Below, one piece after another: positions 27,738-36,828 of a stretch of 64,000 bases of DNA. The stretch lies in NCBI RefSeq assembly GCF_042678305.1, contig NZ_JBHUDT010000003.1; one strand, written 5' to 3'. The notes beneath the pieces were generated by a model. That model was not told the origin of the DNA and searched no databases. It worked only from the letters and a program-made list of their open reading frames with translations. The translations under genes were made by a program, and so were the position numbers. This DNA is from Gelatiniphilus marinus. GTDB taxonomy: Bacteria > Bacteroidota > Bacteroidia > Flavobacteriales > Flavobacteriaceae. Numbering within the stretch: position 1 is the first letter of the stretch; every line of letters begins with the position of its first letter.

Positions 27738-29255
27738 TTATGCAATTGGTATGGTAAAGATAAAGGTAGATCCTTTTCCCAACTCACTTTCAACCCAAAT
27801 TTTGCCATTGTGCTTATCTATAAAATCTTTTACAAGTATAAGCCCGAGACCGGTACCTTTTTCTCCATAAGTGCCCAAGGTTTTCTGCGAATATTTTAAT
27901 TTAAACAACCTATCAACGTTTTCTTGGGAAATTCCTACACCATTATCGCTAACAGAAACTTTTACCGTGTCATCCTCAATAATGCAACTAACTTTAATGG
28001 TTCCGTTTTCATGGCTGTATTTTATAGCATTTGAAATTAAGTTTCTAAGTACGGTTCTAATCATGTTCCTATCTACAAAAACCATAAAACATGTATGGGA
28101 GACCGCAGTTATAATTTCAATGTTTTTCTGTCTGGATTGAATAGTCGATATATTTAAAACCTGGTCTAAAATCTTATTTAGGCTAACATATTCCCTGTTA
28201 AACTTTATCCTGCCGCTTTGCATTTGGGCCCATTCCAATAAGTTTTGCAATAACTCGAAGGTGTTCTCTGAAGCTTTTTTTATAATGTTAACCGTGTCCA
28301 GCAATTCTTTGTTTTTACTTGCCTTTACTTCATCGAACATAAGGTTGCTAAACCCAATAAGCGAGTTAAAAGGCCCTTTTAGATCGTGCGCTATTATTGA
28401 AAAGAAAAGGTCTTTAGATGTATTTAGATCTCTTAATTCTTTGGTTTTCTTTTCTACGGAATCCTGCAGTTGGTTAATGGTGTCTTTTTTTAGATTTAGC
28501 GTATCGTAAATTATAAGCAAAATACCTATCAGCAAAAAGAAAAATATTATAGATACCAAAATTATCTTGCCGCTTATTTTGGCGTTTAGGGCATTTATGT
28601 TTTTATTGGTTCTTGTTTCCAACCATTCGTAGGCTTTGTTCAAATCTTCCATGATTAGTATAACCTGCTTATGGTAATGCTCAGAATTTACCATGTTTAT
28701 GGCTTTTTTCTGGTTTTCTTGTTCATCAATTATTTTATCGCCATGTTGCCCATCAAGAGTTGTAAAAGCTTCAATTTCAATTCGGGTTAGTGCAAGAGAA
28801 TTGTTAAGCGCCCGCATAATTGCTTCTTCTTCCTTGGGATCGAAATCAGATTCCTTAATTAGCTCACGAGCTGATTTTTTTATAGATTTTGCAAATGGTG
28901 GCTGTTTGTCTTTTGTGGTTAATACGTTCCAATAAACCCTGTTAAAATAATGAGGGCGCGGAGACTGCCCCTTATTTATATTTAAAACTTCAAAAAATTG
29001 GTTTCTGTAAAGAGTGTCTTTGGTGTTTGTGTACAACCTAGCCAATCGGGTAAGGTTTTCTGAACTTTGCCGGATTTCGTTTATAATTTTTTCAGATTTA
29101 AACTTATTGTCTATTATCTGGGTATAAGTATTTTGCTCTTTGTAAATCTCGTAGAACAAAAAAATAACAATAAAAATCAAAATAGATAAACTGACTATCT
29201 TAACTGTTAACGATATATATCTATCATTGAGAAAAACACTTTTTACAAGCCTCAT
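27738..29255 (-). CDS. Membrane sensor histidine kinase
   Basis: 505 residues. Membrane helix 1 (about 18-37), an extracytoplasmic helical sensor domain of about 190 residues, membrane helix 2 (about 229-250), a coiled linker, then HisKA with H290 in SIIAHDLKGPF and a HATPase with NLISNAIKYS, DNGVGIS and GEKGTGLGLILV. No ligand-binding domain is recognised in the sensor part. There is no response regulator next to it, so its partner must be elsewhere. It is transcribed toward the OFA transporter region but separated by a 380-base gap. Confidence 0.92.
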   Translation of the reverse strand: MRLVKSVFLNDRYISLTVKIVSLSILIFIVIFLFYEIYKEQNTYTQIIDNKFKSEKIINEIRQSSENLTRLARLYTNTKDTLYRNQFFEVLNINKGQSPRPHYFNRVYWNVLTTKDKQPPFAKSIKKSARELIKESDFDPKEEEAIMRALNNSLALTRIEIEAFTTLDGQHGDKIIDEQENQKKAINMVNSEHYHKQVILIMEDLNKAYEWLETRTNKNINALNAKISGKIILVSIIFFFLLIGILLIIYDTLNLKKDTINQLQDSVEKKTKELRDLNTSKDLFFSIIAHDLKGPFNSLIGFSNLMFDEVKASKNKELLDTVNIIKKASENTFELLQNLLEWAQMQSGRIKFNREYVSLNKILDQVLNISTIQSRQKNIEIITAVSHTCFMVFVDRNMIRTVLRNLISNAIKYSHENGTIKVSCIIEDDTVKVSVSDNGVGISQENVDRLFKLKYSQKTLGTYGEKGTGLGLILVKDFIDKHNGKIWVESELGKGSTFIFTIPIA

Positions 29256-29657
29256 AAAGTTAAAACTAATTCAAGTAAATTTGTAAGATCACCCTACGTA
29301 AAAATAACCGTGCAATTTACATAATCCTTTTATAAAAACCCGCCCCTTGCAAGGAAAATCGGTTATTATTAAAATTTGGCTTTTTTAAGGCTTAAAGAAA
29401 TTAAAATTAAAACCGGTGTTTACACAATTAAAACGAGCCTTAAGCTTTTTATTTTAGTATAGAATATATGCTACAAAATACGGAAAGCGGCAGGCGTAGC
29501 GCATTGGTTTGCTGCATCTTGGAAATTGGCTAAAAAAGCACCTTTATTTTTTGTTGGATACATAGAGAATCAGATACTAAACTTAGCAAAAAACAGTATC
29601 ACAGTGGCTTAGGCACATAAAACACCATGTACACCCAATAAGCCAACAAGTTTTCTT
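29256..29657 (-). other. Intergenic, no gene seen
   Basis: 400 bases between the ATPase operon end and the kinase start. A 10-bp palindrome CCTTGCAAGG lies near 29347, but there is no coding frame and no clear terminator for the ATPase operon. Confidence 0.4.
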
Positions 29658-30125
29658 TTATACCGTTGGCAATCCTGTCATTGTAAAAATCATTACAAAT
29701 AAAGCAACGGTTTCTACCACGCCAATAATCATTATATATTTTGCGGTATCATTAGCTCCTGCTGCTATGGCATCACAAGCTCTGGCACCTGTCTTTCCTT
29801 GAAAAGCTGCCGATGCAGCCATGGCTGCACCAGCAGCCAGCCCAATAATAATTTGCCACACATATGATTCTGGACTAAGATTAGCATCTGCTATGGCGTT
29901 TTTAAGTATCATTCCGTAGATAACTTGAGATAAAGGCGCGCCAACAAATATTAATAGCGCCGTGGCTGCTTTTTGGCCACTGGTTATCATTTTTTTCCAA
30001 GCGCCAATTGCTGCCATACCAGCAATACCGGTACCAATTGCAGAACCCACAGCGGCTATACTTAAAGACAGCCCCATATCACCTAAACCCTGTACTGATG
30101 TTTCAATAAATGCTAATATTCCCAT
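29658..30125 (-). CDS. atpK: V/A-type ATPase subunit K (membrane rotor ring)
   Basis: 155 residues, four membrane helices made of two duplicated hairpins. The ion site is E138 in VVETVALF. Q67 (APLSQVIYG) and Q109 (FQGKTG) fall at the positions of Q65 and Q110 of Enterococcus hirae NtpK, and S66 replaces T64. In NtpK these residues bind Na+, so this ring probably binds sodium (inference by eye alignment). Last gene of the operon. Confidence 0.92.
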   Translation of the reverse strand: MGILAFIETSVQGLGDMGLSLSIAAVGSAIGTGIAGMAAIGAWKKMITSGQKAATALLIFVGAPLSQVIYGMILKNAIADANLSPESYVWQIIIGLAAGAAMAASAAFQGKTGARACDAIAAGANDTAKYIMIIGVVETVALFVMIFTMTGLPTV

Positions 30126-30175
30126 AATGTATCGTTTTTGTGTTTTCTAAATATTTGTTTTTATGTTGCTTAAAA

Positions 30176-31987
30176 TTATTTTTCAGAACGTTTTAGTTTA
30201 AAAGGTTTGTAGGCTTCACCAGAGAATTCCACTCCTAAATGGCCTGCAAACTCCAACATGTTTAAACGTATGCCATGAACCAAAACCGCCATTAATGCCA
30301 ATGCAATGTTTAAAGTGTGCCCTAAAAGCAGTGCAATTGCTGCCATTGCCAAATCTAAAATACCCAATCCTGCAACGCCGTCTGGTAATGCCATATTGTT
30401 AAAACTAGAAGCTACGGCTGCGGTTGCCATTCCTACGGCAAATAAGCGAACATAGGATACAATATCTGAAAAACCGCTAATTAAGCTCAAGGGCAAATTG
30501 CCAATGGAAGCGCCCATACTTTTTAAAAAATTTGTGCTTTCTTTAGAAAATAAAATAACCAATGTAGCACCTACTACAAACAGCCAGATGTACCAACTTG
30601 GTGCCGGATTGCCCAAAACCAATTCTTCTGTGATAATAAATAAGCCCCAAACCAACAGTATCCAACCTATTTCGCTTAGCACCTTAATTGAATTAATAAA
30701 TTGAACTACACGAATACCGTGGGCTACCGTTAAATGAATGGCACCTATTAAAAAGGATAAGTGCATCATGAAATTAATATTATCTACACCAAAACTGGCA
30801 ATATTAGGAATAACCAAATCTTTTAAAAATGGTAGTTGTGCAATTTCTTTGGCTCCAAAATAGGTGCCACTTAATACGCCCCAAATTATTGTAGAGGTAC
30901 TAAGCACTATAATAAGCGCATAGAGCTGCTTTGTCATTTTTTTTCTGAAAACAAAGGTAAAAATCAAAAAGATAAGTCCGTAACCGGCATCGCCAACTAA
31001 CATGGCAAAAAACAATGCAAATGCGATTAAAAAGTAAATGGAAACATCTATTTCTTTATAACCCGGTACAATATCTATAAATTTCATCATAGGATTTATA
31101 ATACTAATCCATTTTGGGTTTTTTATATAAACCGGAACCTCATCTGCATTTTTAGGCTCGGTAACAGAATAGCCCCAATGTTGCTTTTTTGCCACTAAGG
31201 CTAAGTTATTTAAAGCCTCTACGGGCAAGTACCCTTTAAGGTATTTTACCTTGCCCTCGATATCGCCCATGCCTTTATATACGGTTTCAGAATTAAAACG
31301 ATCTTCTAGGGTCTCTAAATACGATTTTAAAACTGCTTGATGTTGCTTTTGCTCGGTTAAAAACACTTCTATTTGCGATAACTGCCGTTCTTTTCGTTTT
31401 ATGTTTTCTTCTATTAATTGTAAAGATAAGCTTGGAAAAACCTCTTGCTTAAATACTAATTTATCGGCATGGTTTTGCGAAAACAAGGCTACAGGGATTT
31501 TACCTTCTTTCTCTGGAAACACCACAACGGTTTTATCTTTAGGCACAAGCTTTAACAGTGCTTTTTCAATTAGATACAAGCTTACGGAAACACCTTTATC
31601 TTGCAAATAATTGAGGTCTTTTAAATTTAGGGTTCTGCCCCAAATAGTATAAAATTGTTGTTGTTTATATAAGTCGTCTAGTGTGTTTTTTAGGCTTTGT
31701 TCAATCTCTAAAGACTTTAATACCCTAGCAGTAATACGCTTTGGGTCTTTGCAATTTGGGTTGGCGGGTTTATCTGCGGTTTCGGTTTTTGGCGGTTTAT
31801 GGTTTTTTAGTAAGGCAAGGGCTTTTTCAGCATATTCAATATCGGCCAAACAACGCTCTAAAACAGCACCCGTTGGTTTGCTTACCTGTTTAACATCTAT
31901 AACACCAAGCTTACCAAGCTTTTCTATGGTGAAATCGACGGTTTTGGCACTGGTAAATAGCAGTATTTCCTTCATCCTTACAATCAT
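30176..31987 (-). CDS. atpI: V/A-type ATPase subunit I (stator, a-like)
   Basis: 603 residues from ATG at 31987, which overlaps the subunit D stop as ATGA. A frame 16 codons longer would run inside subunit D and is rejected. The N-terminal cytoplasmic half (about 1-310) is helical and coiled coil; the C-terminal half has seven to eight membrane helices, including LSLISGFSDIVSYVRLFAVGMA with the essential arginine, and GHTLNIALALMAVLVHGIRLNMLEF-like final helix (core 'LVHGIRLNMLEF'). It forms the ion half-channels against the K ring. Confidence 0.93.
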   Translation of the reverse strand: MIVRMKEILLFTSAKTVDFTIEKLGKLGVIDVKQVSKPTGAVLERCLADIEYAEKALALLKNHKPPKTETADKPANPNCKDPKRITARVLKSLEIEQSLKNTLDDLYKQQQFYTIWGRTLNLKDLNYLQDKGVSVSLYLIEKALLKLVPKDKTVVVFPEKEGKIPVALFSQNHADKLVFKQEVFPSLSLQLIEENIKRKERQLSQIEVFLTEQKQHQAVLKSYLETLEDRFNSETVYKGMGDIEGKVKYLKGYLPVEALNNLALVAKKQHWGYSVTEPKNADEVPVYIKNPKWISIINPMMKFIDIVPGYKEIDVSIYFLIAFALFFAMLVGDAGYGLIFLIFTFVFRKKMTKQLYALIIVLSTSTIIWGVLSGTYFGAKEIAQLPFLKDLVIPNIASFGVDNINFMMHLSFLIGAIHLTVAHGIRVVQFINSIKVLSEIGWILLVWGLFIITEELVLGNPAPSWYIWLFVVGATLVILFSKESTNFLKSMGASIGNLPLSLISGFSDIVSYVRLFAVGMATAAVASSFNNMALPDGVAGLGILDLAMAAIALLLGHTLNIALALMAVLVHGIRLNMLEFAGHLGVEFSGEAYKPFKLKRSEK

Positions 31988-32595
31988 ACCACTTCGTTTT
32001 TTAGTTGTTTTTTCTTTTTTACCAATTTGGCACAACCAATGGCGAGACGCTCGACATCGCCCAAGTAGATTTCAATTTTACGGATATTGTTTTGGGTTTC
32101 TGGGATAAAAACTTCTTTTAGTGCGTTTTTCATTCGGCGTGCCTCGGCTAATTCTTCGCGAACGCTTTCTAAATTTTTCCACTCTAAAGTCAACATTTCT
32201 TGGTTTGTCTTTTGGTCTTCAATAACCTGAATGGCAGCATCTACCCAAAGAGGAGTTAAAAGGTAATCAATATCTTGTTCTTTAAAACTAATGGTTTCAA
32301 ACTGCTCTATAACTACACCTGCAACCTCTCGTGTTTTGGTTTTAAAATCTGATACAGTAACTAAACTAGTTAAATCAATGGTTTCTTCAGCCATTACGGC
32401 TGCCCAAGATTTTACTTCGTTATTGGTTTGCTCAATAGCTTTTTTTAATCGTGTTACAGTATTTTCTATAGAGCGAATCACTTTTTTAAGCTGCTGCTCT
32501 TTCATCTCGAACACCGGCAAAGCGGTTTTGTAACCCTTAAGCTCATGCTTTAGGGCCGCCAATGTGTTTTTATTCATTAAAATTTTATCTGCCAT
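31984..32595 (-). CDS. atpD: V/A-type ATPase subunit D (central shaft)
   Basis: 203 residues, long N- and C-terminal helices forming a coiled coil, with the NKNTLAALKHELKGYKTALPVFEMKEQQL start region (core 'LAALKHEL') and a C-terminal ...RRMKNALKEVFIPETQNNIRKIEIYLGD stretch (core 'KNALKEVFIP') of the subunit D family. It is the rotor shaft inside the A3B3 head. Its start overlaps the DUF2764 gene by 11 bases and its stop overlaps subunit I. Confidence 0.9.
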   Translation of the reverse strand: MADKILMNKNTLAALKHELKGYKTALPVFEMKEQQLKKVIRSIENTVTRLKKAIEQTNNEVKSWAAVMAEETIDLTSLVTVSDFKTKTREVAGVVIEQFETISFKEQDIDYLLTPLWVDAAIQVIEDQKTNQEMLTLEWKNLESVREELAEARRMKNALKEVFIPETQNNIRKIEIYLGDVERLAIGCAKLVKKKKQLKNEVV

Positions 32596-33166
32596 AAACC
32601 TCTGTTTTTAAGGTTTGTTGAAAGGCTTCAAATCCAACCGATTCATTAAAGCTCCACCAGCGCAAAAGCACTTGCAGTTTTAATTTATATAGGATTAATG
32701 CTGAAATATTTGCATAATGACCAACAGATAACATGTCTAGTTTTTGCCATTGTAATTTAAGCAATTGCAACTCTGCATCTAAAGGATTATTGGGTAAATC
32801 ACCAATTAATTTATAGCTATTTTTTCCGATGGCTTCATCTGATTTTCTGGCAATTCTAAATGTTTTTAGTTCTTGTTTTAGTTGATTAATAAAGATTGAA
32901 AATTCTGAAACCACCTTGTTTTTATGATTCTGAAAACAGCTTTGATGAATGGCATTTAATTGAATCTGCTTGAAGTCGCGACATTGTTTTTCAGACAGGT
33001 ATTTTTCTGCTTCTTCATGTAGCAGATCAACTAAATGGGTTGGCGCATCTGTAAGTAATGCGTATTTTTTGAATAGTGAAGTTACCTCGTGCTGTATGGC
33101 TTCCGAATTACTGAAGGTTAAATTCGGGAGACTAGCCATTACATATTCAAGGTTTCCTGCAAGCAT
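32585..33166 (-). CDS. V-ATPase-associated DUF2764-like protein (subunit C replacement)
   Basis: 193 residues. The start LEYVMASLPNLTF fits the DUF2764 family, which occupies V/A-ATPase operons of Bacteroidota, chlamydiae and spirochaetes where the canonical subunit C gene is missing. It probably links rotor or stator parts as subunit C does; the role is inferred from context. It contains many helices and LLRWWSFNESVGFEAFQQTL near the C-terminus. It lies between E and D, starting three bases after E. Confidence 0.75.
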   Translation of the reverse strand: MLAGNLEYVMASLPNLTFSNSEAIQHEVTSLFKKYALLTDAPTHLVDLLHEEAEKYLSEKQCRDFKQIQLNAIHQSCFQNHKNKVVSEFSIFINQLKQELKTFRIARKSDEAIGKNSYKLIGDLPNNPLDAELQLLKLQWQKLDMLSVGHYANISALILYKLKLQVLLRWWSFNESVGFEAFQQTLKTEVYGR

Positions 33167-33169
33167 CTG

Positions 33170-33757
33170 TTATGAGTTTAAAATTGCTACCCATTTCTTG
33201 CTTAAGTGCTGGCTTAGAAGTGCCGCAACTTCTTCTGCCGTAATATCGTAACTCCAACCTTCGTTGGTTTTAGCAACAGACAAACCCGAAAGCAACTGCT
33301 CGCTTTCAATAATTTTAATGCTATTGTTAGATTCGGCTACTTTTTTCCTGATGGCCTCTACCATTTGGTTTTCTATACTTGCCGGTAGTGTAATTGCTAG
33401 GTTATTTCCAATGCTTTTGGTTATTTGTAAAATTACTTTGGTGTAAAGCTCTATGGTAAAAGTGCCTTTAACCTCGGCCTCTAAAACAGATTTAAAAAGT
33501 TTAAGTAAATCGTTTTTTACGGTAATGTGTACATCTCTAGCAGCCTGTTTTAATGCTATTTCCCCTTTGTTTAAAAGGGCTTCCGATTCTTTTTTGGCAG
33601 CGTTAAGCAACTGCTGTTTTTCGGTTTGGGCATGGTTTAATAATTGTGCTGCTTTTTGTTTAGCCTCGTTTATAATACGCTGCGACTCTTTTTCAGCATT
33701 ATCGATAGCCTCAGATTTTACCTTGGCAATTAATTCGTCTAAGGTGTTATTTTGCAT
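33170..33757 (-). CDS. atpE: V/A-type ATPase subunit E (peripheral stalk)
   Basis: 195 residues. A long N-terminal helix (about 1-90) is rich in Ala, Glu, Lys and Gln, as in stalk subunits, followed by a small C-terminal alpha/beta domain ending at ALLSQHLSKKWVAIL. In most Bacteroidota-type operons E precedes A; here it follows B, overlapping the B stop by 11 bases. No partner subunit G/H gene is seen, and E may form a homodimeric stalk. Confidence 0.85.
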   Translation of the reverse strand: MQNNTLDELIAKVKSEAIDNAEKESQRIINEAKQKAAQLLNHAQTEKQQLLNAAKKESEALLNKGEIALKQAARDVHITVKNDLLKLFKSVLEAEVKGTFTIELYTKVILQITKSIGNNLAITLPASIENQMVEAIRKKVAESNNSIKIIESEQLLSGLSVAKTNEGWSYDITAEEVAALLSQHLSKKWVAILNS

Positions 33758-35081
33758 TGGTCGTGTTTTTTAAAATCTTAAATTCTCCTTTTTCTGGCCA
33801 ATAAGCCGTTACAAGATCTGATGAAAGGCCAACTTCTTCTTTCTTAAAATGATTGGCTAAGATATCCCAACATAAATCGAGCGCACCTTCTAGTTCGAGG
33901 TATATAAATGGATCCATCAATTCCCGCTGAAATGTTTTGCGATACTCCAGCAATCTTAGGGAATAATCGTCTTTTACCGATCCGAATTTCTGGGCTTTTA
34001 CCCGTTCTTCGGCTTCTGAAAGCAAACGCGCCATGGCATTCATAATACTACGGTGGTCGTCTCGGGTTTTATCATTTACCTGTTGTTTTAATCGGCTTAA
34101 AGAGCCAAACATTTCCAGATACCCATCTTTCATAAAAAACTGCCCCTCGGTAATATAGCCTGTGTTGTCTGGCACCGGATGTGTAACATCGTCCATTGTG
34201 GTTACGCCCAAAATGGTTAAGCTACCAGAGCCATCAATATCTGCTGCCTTTTCGTAGCGGCTTGCTAATTGCGAGTACAAATCTCCGGGGTAACCTTGGT
34301 TGGCAGGAATTTGGTCTTGGGCGTTGGCCACTTGTCTTAAATAATCGGACCATTGGGTCATATCAGACAAAAGTACAAATACGTTTTTGCCCTGAAGCGC
34401 AAAGCGTTCGCCAACTGCTAGTGCCAAATCGGGCACCATTAAACCTTCTACAATAGAATCTCTGTGGGTATGTACAAACATAATGGTTTTGTTCTTGCTT
34501 CCCGCTTCCTCGATACGTTCTTTAAAATAATGGTACTCGTCGTATTTAAGGCCAACGCCTCCAATAATTATAACGTCGGCATCGGTTTGGGTTGCAATAT
34601 TGGCAAGTAGCCGGTTATAAGGCTCGCCAGCTTTTGCGAAAATGGGTATTTTTTGTGAGCGTACAAGAGTGTTAAATACATCTATCATGGGTACTCCGGT
34701 ACGAATCATATTTTTTGGAATGAGTCGTTTTACAGGATTAATGGAAGGACCTGCCACACGCGTTACATCTGACACCAATTCTGGCCCACCATCAATAGGC
34801 TGCCCGTTACCGGAATAGACACGACCCAACATCTCGTTTGAAAACCCTACCTGTACAGGGTGGCCTAAAAAACGTACTTTGCAGTTGGTTGAAACCCCAA
34901 AACCGCCACCAAAAAGCTGTAGCGTTACTTTGCTACCGTTTAGGGCGATTACTTGGGCAAATGCCTTGCGACCATCTGGATAGATAACTTCTGCCAATTC
35001 TTTATTATGCACATCTTTAGCATCAATGGTAATGATTGCTCTACCAATACTATCTATATTCTCATACGTTTTCTTTAACAT
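33747..35081 (-). CDS. atpB: V/A-type ATPase subunit B (non-catalytic)
   Basis: 444 residues. No Walker A loop, as expected for B: the equivalent region reads IPIFAKAGEPYNRL. SDMTQWSDYLRQVANAQDQIP and GSGSLTILGVTTMDDVTHPVPD are strong family hallmarks. It forms the A3B3 head with subunit A. It overlaps the end of A by 20 bases. Confidence 0.95.
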   Translation of the reverse strand: MLKKTYENIDSIGRAIITIDAKDVHNKELAEVIYPDGRKAFAQVIALNGSKVTLQLFGGGFGVSTNCKVRFLGHPVQVGFSNEMLGRVYSGNGQPIDGGPELVSDVTRVAGPSINPVKRLIPKNMIRTGVPMIDVFNTLVRSQKIPIFAKAGEPYNRLLANIATQTDADVIIIGGVGLKYDEYHYFKERIEEAGSKNKTIMFVHTHRDSIVEGLMVPDLALAVGERFALQGKNVFVLLSDMTQWSDYLRQVANAQDQIPANQGYPGDLYSQLASRYEKAADIDGSGSLTILGVTTMDDVTHPVPDNTGYITEGQFFMKDGYLEMFGSLSRLKQQVNDKTRDDHRSIMNAMARLLSEAEERVKAQKFGSVKDDYSLRLLEYRKTFQRELMDPFIYLELEGALDLCWDILANHFKKEEVGLSSDLVTAYWPEKGEFKILKNTTNAK

Positions 35082-36807
35082 TTGCTTTTTGTTTTACGAG
35101 ATTTAAGATTTTAGATTTCTGCTTATCGAATTGCGGGTCGTTTAGTTTCAGGTAATTCCAATCAATAAAAGCTTGACGAACAAAATTAAAGTGCGACCTA
35201 ATATCGTCTTTAATTTCAATATTTACGGGTGTTTCAATAATATGCCTAAGCATATCGAACATTATTCTCAATCGCTCAGGGTTTGTAACACCATCGACAT
35301 CATGAAAACTATTTTGCTGTAAAAATACGGCATCCAATAATTCGGCTTTTTGATAGGTTATGTAAGCTTCATTGGTAATACCGCGTTCGCCCATAAGCAA
35401 TAAATTAGATGCTATGGTTTTTCCTTCGCGAAGTAATTCTTTTAAAAACAACACCTCATCATCTGTAATAAGTGACGGGTATTTCGAGCTACTTTCAATA
35501 CGGTCTATGGCTGGATATTTTCTGGCATCTGATAATTCTCTTGACAACCCTAAAAATGCACCTGTACTTAGCAAGGTGGCTTGAGTTACGGGTTCATCAA
35601 AGTTTCCGCCTGCGGGCGATACGGTTCCTAAAATGCTTAAGGAGCTTTTTGTTCCGTCGGGCAGTATTTCAACTCCCGCTCTATCATAAAACGCTGAAAT
35701 TAAAGTGGATATATACATTGGAAAGGCCTCGGGCCCGGGTATTTCTTCTTTTCTTCCTGAAGTTTCCCGAAGTGCTTGTGCCCAACGCGAGGTAGAATCG
35801 GCAAGAATTAGCACATTTAAACCTTGTTTGCGGTAATACTCGCCAACAGCGGTTGCCATATATACCGAGGCTTCACGTGCAGCTACTGGCATAGACGAGG
35901 TGTTGCCCACAATATAAGTTCTGTCCATTAAAGACTTGCCCGTTCTTGGGTCTATAAGTTTTGGAAAATCTTTGAAAACCTCTACGGCTTCTCCGGCGCG
36001 CTCACCACAGGCGGCCATTATTACTATGTCTGCTCTGGAATGTTTTGCAATACTGTGCTGCAGCACTGTTTTTCCGGCACCAAACGGCCCTGGGCTACAT
36101 GCGGTTCCGCCATAAGCAATAGGAAACAAGGCATCTAAAATACGCATTCCTGTTGGAAGTGTTTCTGTAGGCACTGAACGCTCGTTAAAAGGCATGGGTT
36201 GCTTCACAGGCCAATCGAATGCCATTTTAAAATTTAAAGTCTCGCCAGATGTGCTTGTTGCTTTGGCAATGGTATCGGTTATCGTATAGTCGCCTTTTTC
36301 AACAATATGCGTAATGGTATAATTTTCGCCAAGCGAAAAAGGCACGAATATTTTATGCTCAAACAGTTTTTCTGGTACGCTGCCTAAAGTAGATCCGGCA
36401 CTTACCACATGGCCTATTTTAACCTTTGGCGTAAAGGTCCATTTGGTATCTGTATCAAGAGGCTCTACCACCATTCCCCGCTCTAAGAACCATTCTTCTT
36501 TAGCCAATTCGTACAATGGGTTTTGAAGACCATCTGTAACCGAACCCAAAATGCCCGGTCCCAACTTTACCGATAGCGGCAAACCGGTAAACTCTACATC
36601 GTCTCCAACCCGCATCCATGAGGTGTCTTCAAAAACCTGCAAATAGGTTAAATTGCCGGATTTTACATCAATTACCTCGGCCTTTAAACGCTTAGCGTTT
36701 TCTATGGTAATGTAGGCCACTTCGCCATTTATTACGGCACCACTAATGGTTTTTACACCAACCAGAGACTCATTAACACTTACGACTTTTCCTTTTGATT
36801 TTTCCAA
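35062..36807 (-). CDS. atpA: V/A-type ATPase subunit A (catalytic)
   Basis: 581 residues, standard length. Walker A GPFGAGKT with K246, the V/A-specific non-homologous insert (about 110-200), Walker B-like LNVLILADSTSRWAQALRE and GREEIPGPEAFP-like GRKEEIPGPEAFPMY. It hydrolyses or synthesises ATP. First ATPase gene, 21 bases after the universal stress protein gene. The operon order A-B-E-DUF2764-D-I-K lacks recognisable C, F and G/H genes. Confidence 0.97.
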   Translation of the reverse strand: MEKSKGKVVSVNESLVGVKTISGAVINGEVAYITIENAKRLKAEVIDVKSGNLTYLQVFEDTSWMRVGDDVEFTGLPLSVKLGPGILGSVTDGLQNPLYELAKEEWFLERGMVVEPLDTDTKWTFTPKVKIGHVVSAGSTLGSVPEKLFEHKIFVPFSLGENYTITHIVEKGDYTITDTIAKATSTSGETLNFKMAFDWPVKQPMPFNERSVPTETLPTGMRILDALFPIAYGGTACSPGPFGAGKTVLQHSIAKHSRADIVIMAACGERAGEAVEVFKDFPKLIDPRTGKSLMDRTYIVGNTSSMPVAAREASVYMATAVGEYYRKQGLNVLILADSTSRWAQALRETSGRKEEIPGPEAFPMYISTLISAFYDRAGVEILPDGTKSSLSILGTVSPAGGNFDEPVTQATLLSTGAFLGLSRELSDARKYPAIDRIESSSKYPSLITDDEVLFLKELLREGKTIASNLLLMGERGITNEAYITYQKAELLDAVFLQQNSFHDVDGVTNPERLRIMFDMLRHIIETPVNIEIKDDIRSHFNFVRQAFIDWNYLKLNDPQFDKQKSKILNLVKQKANVKENV

Positions 36808-36828
36808 ACGATATGTAATTCTATAGGG

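Noticed and set aside
31988..32035. Longer subunit I from ATG at 32035
   Set aside because: It overlaps subunit D by 52 bases; the ATGA overlap at 31984-31987 is the usual coupled start and gives the family N-terminus.
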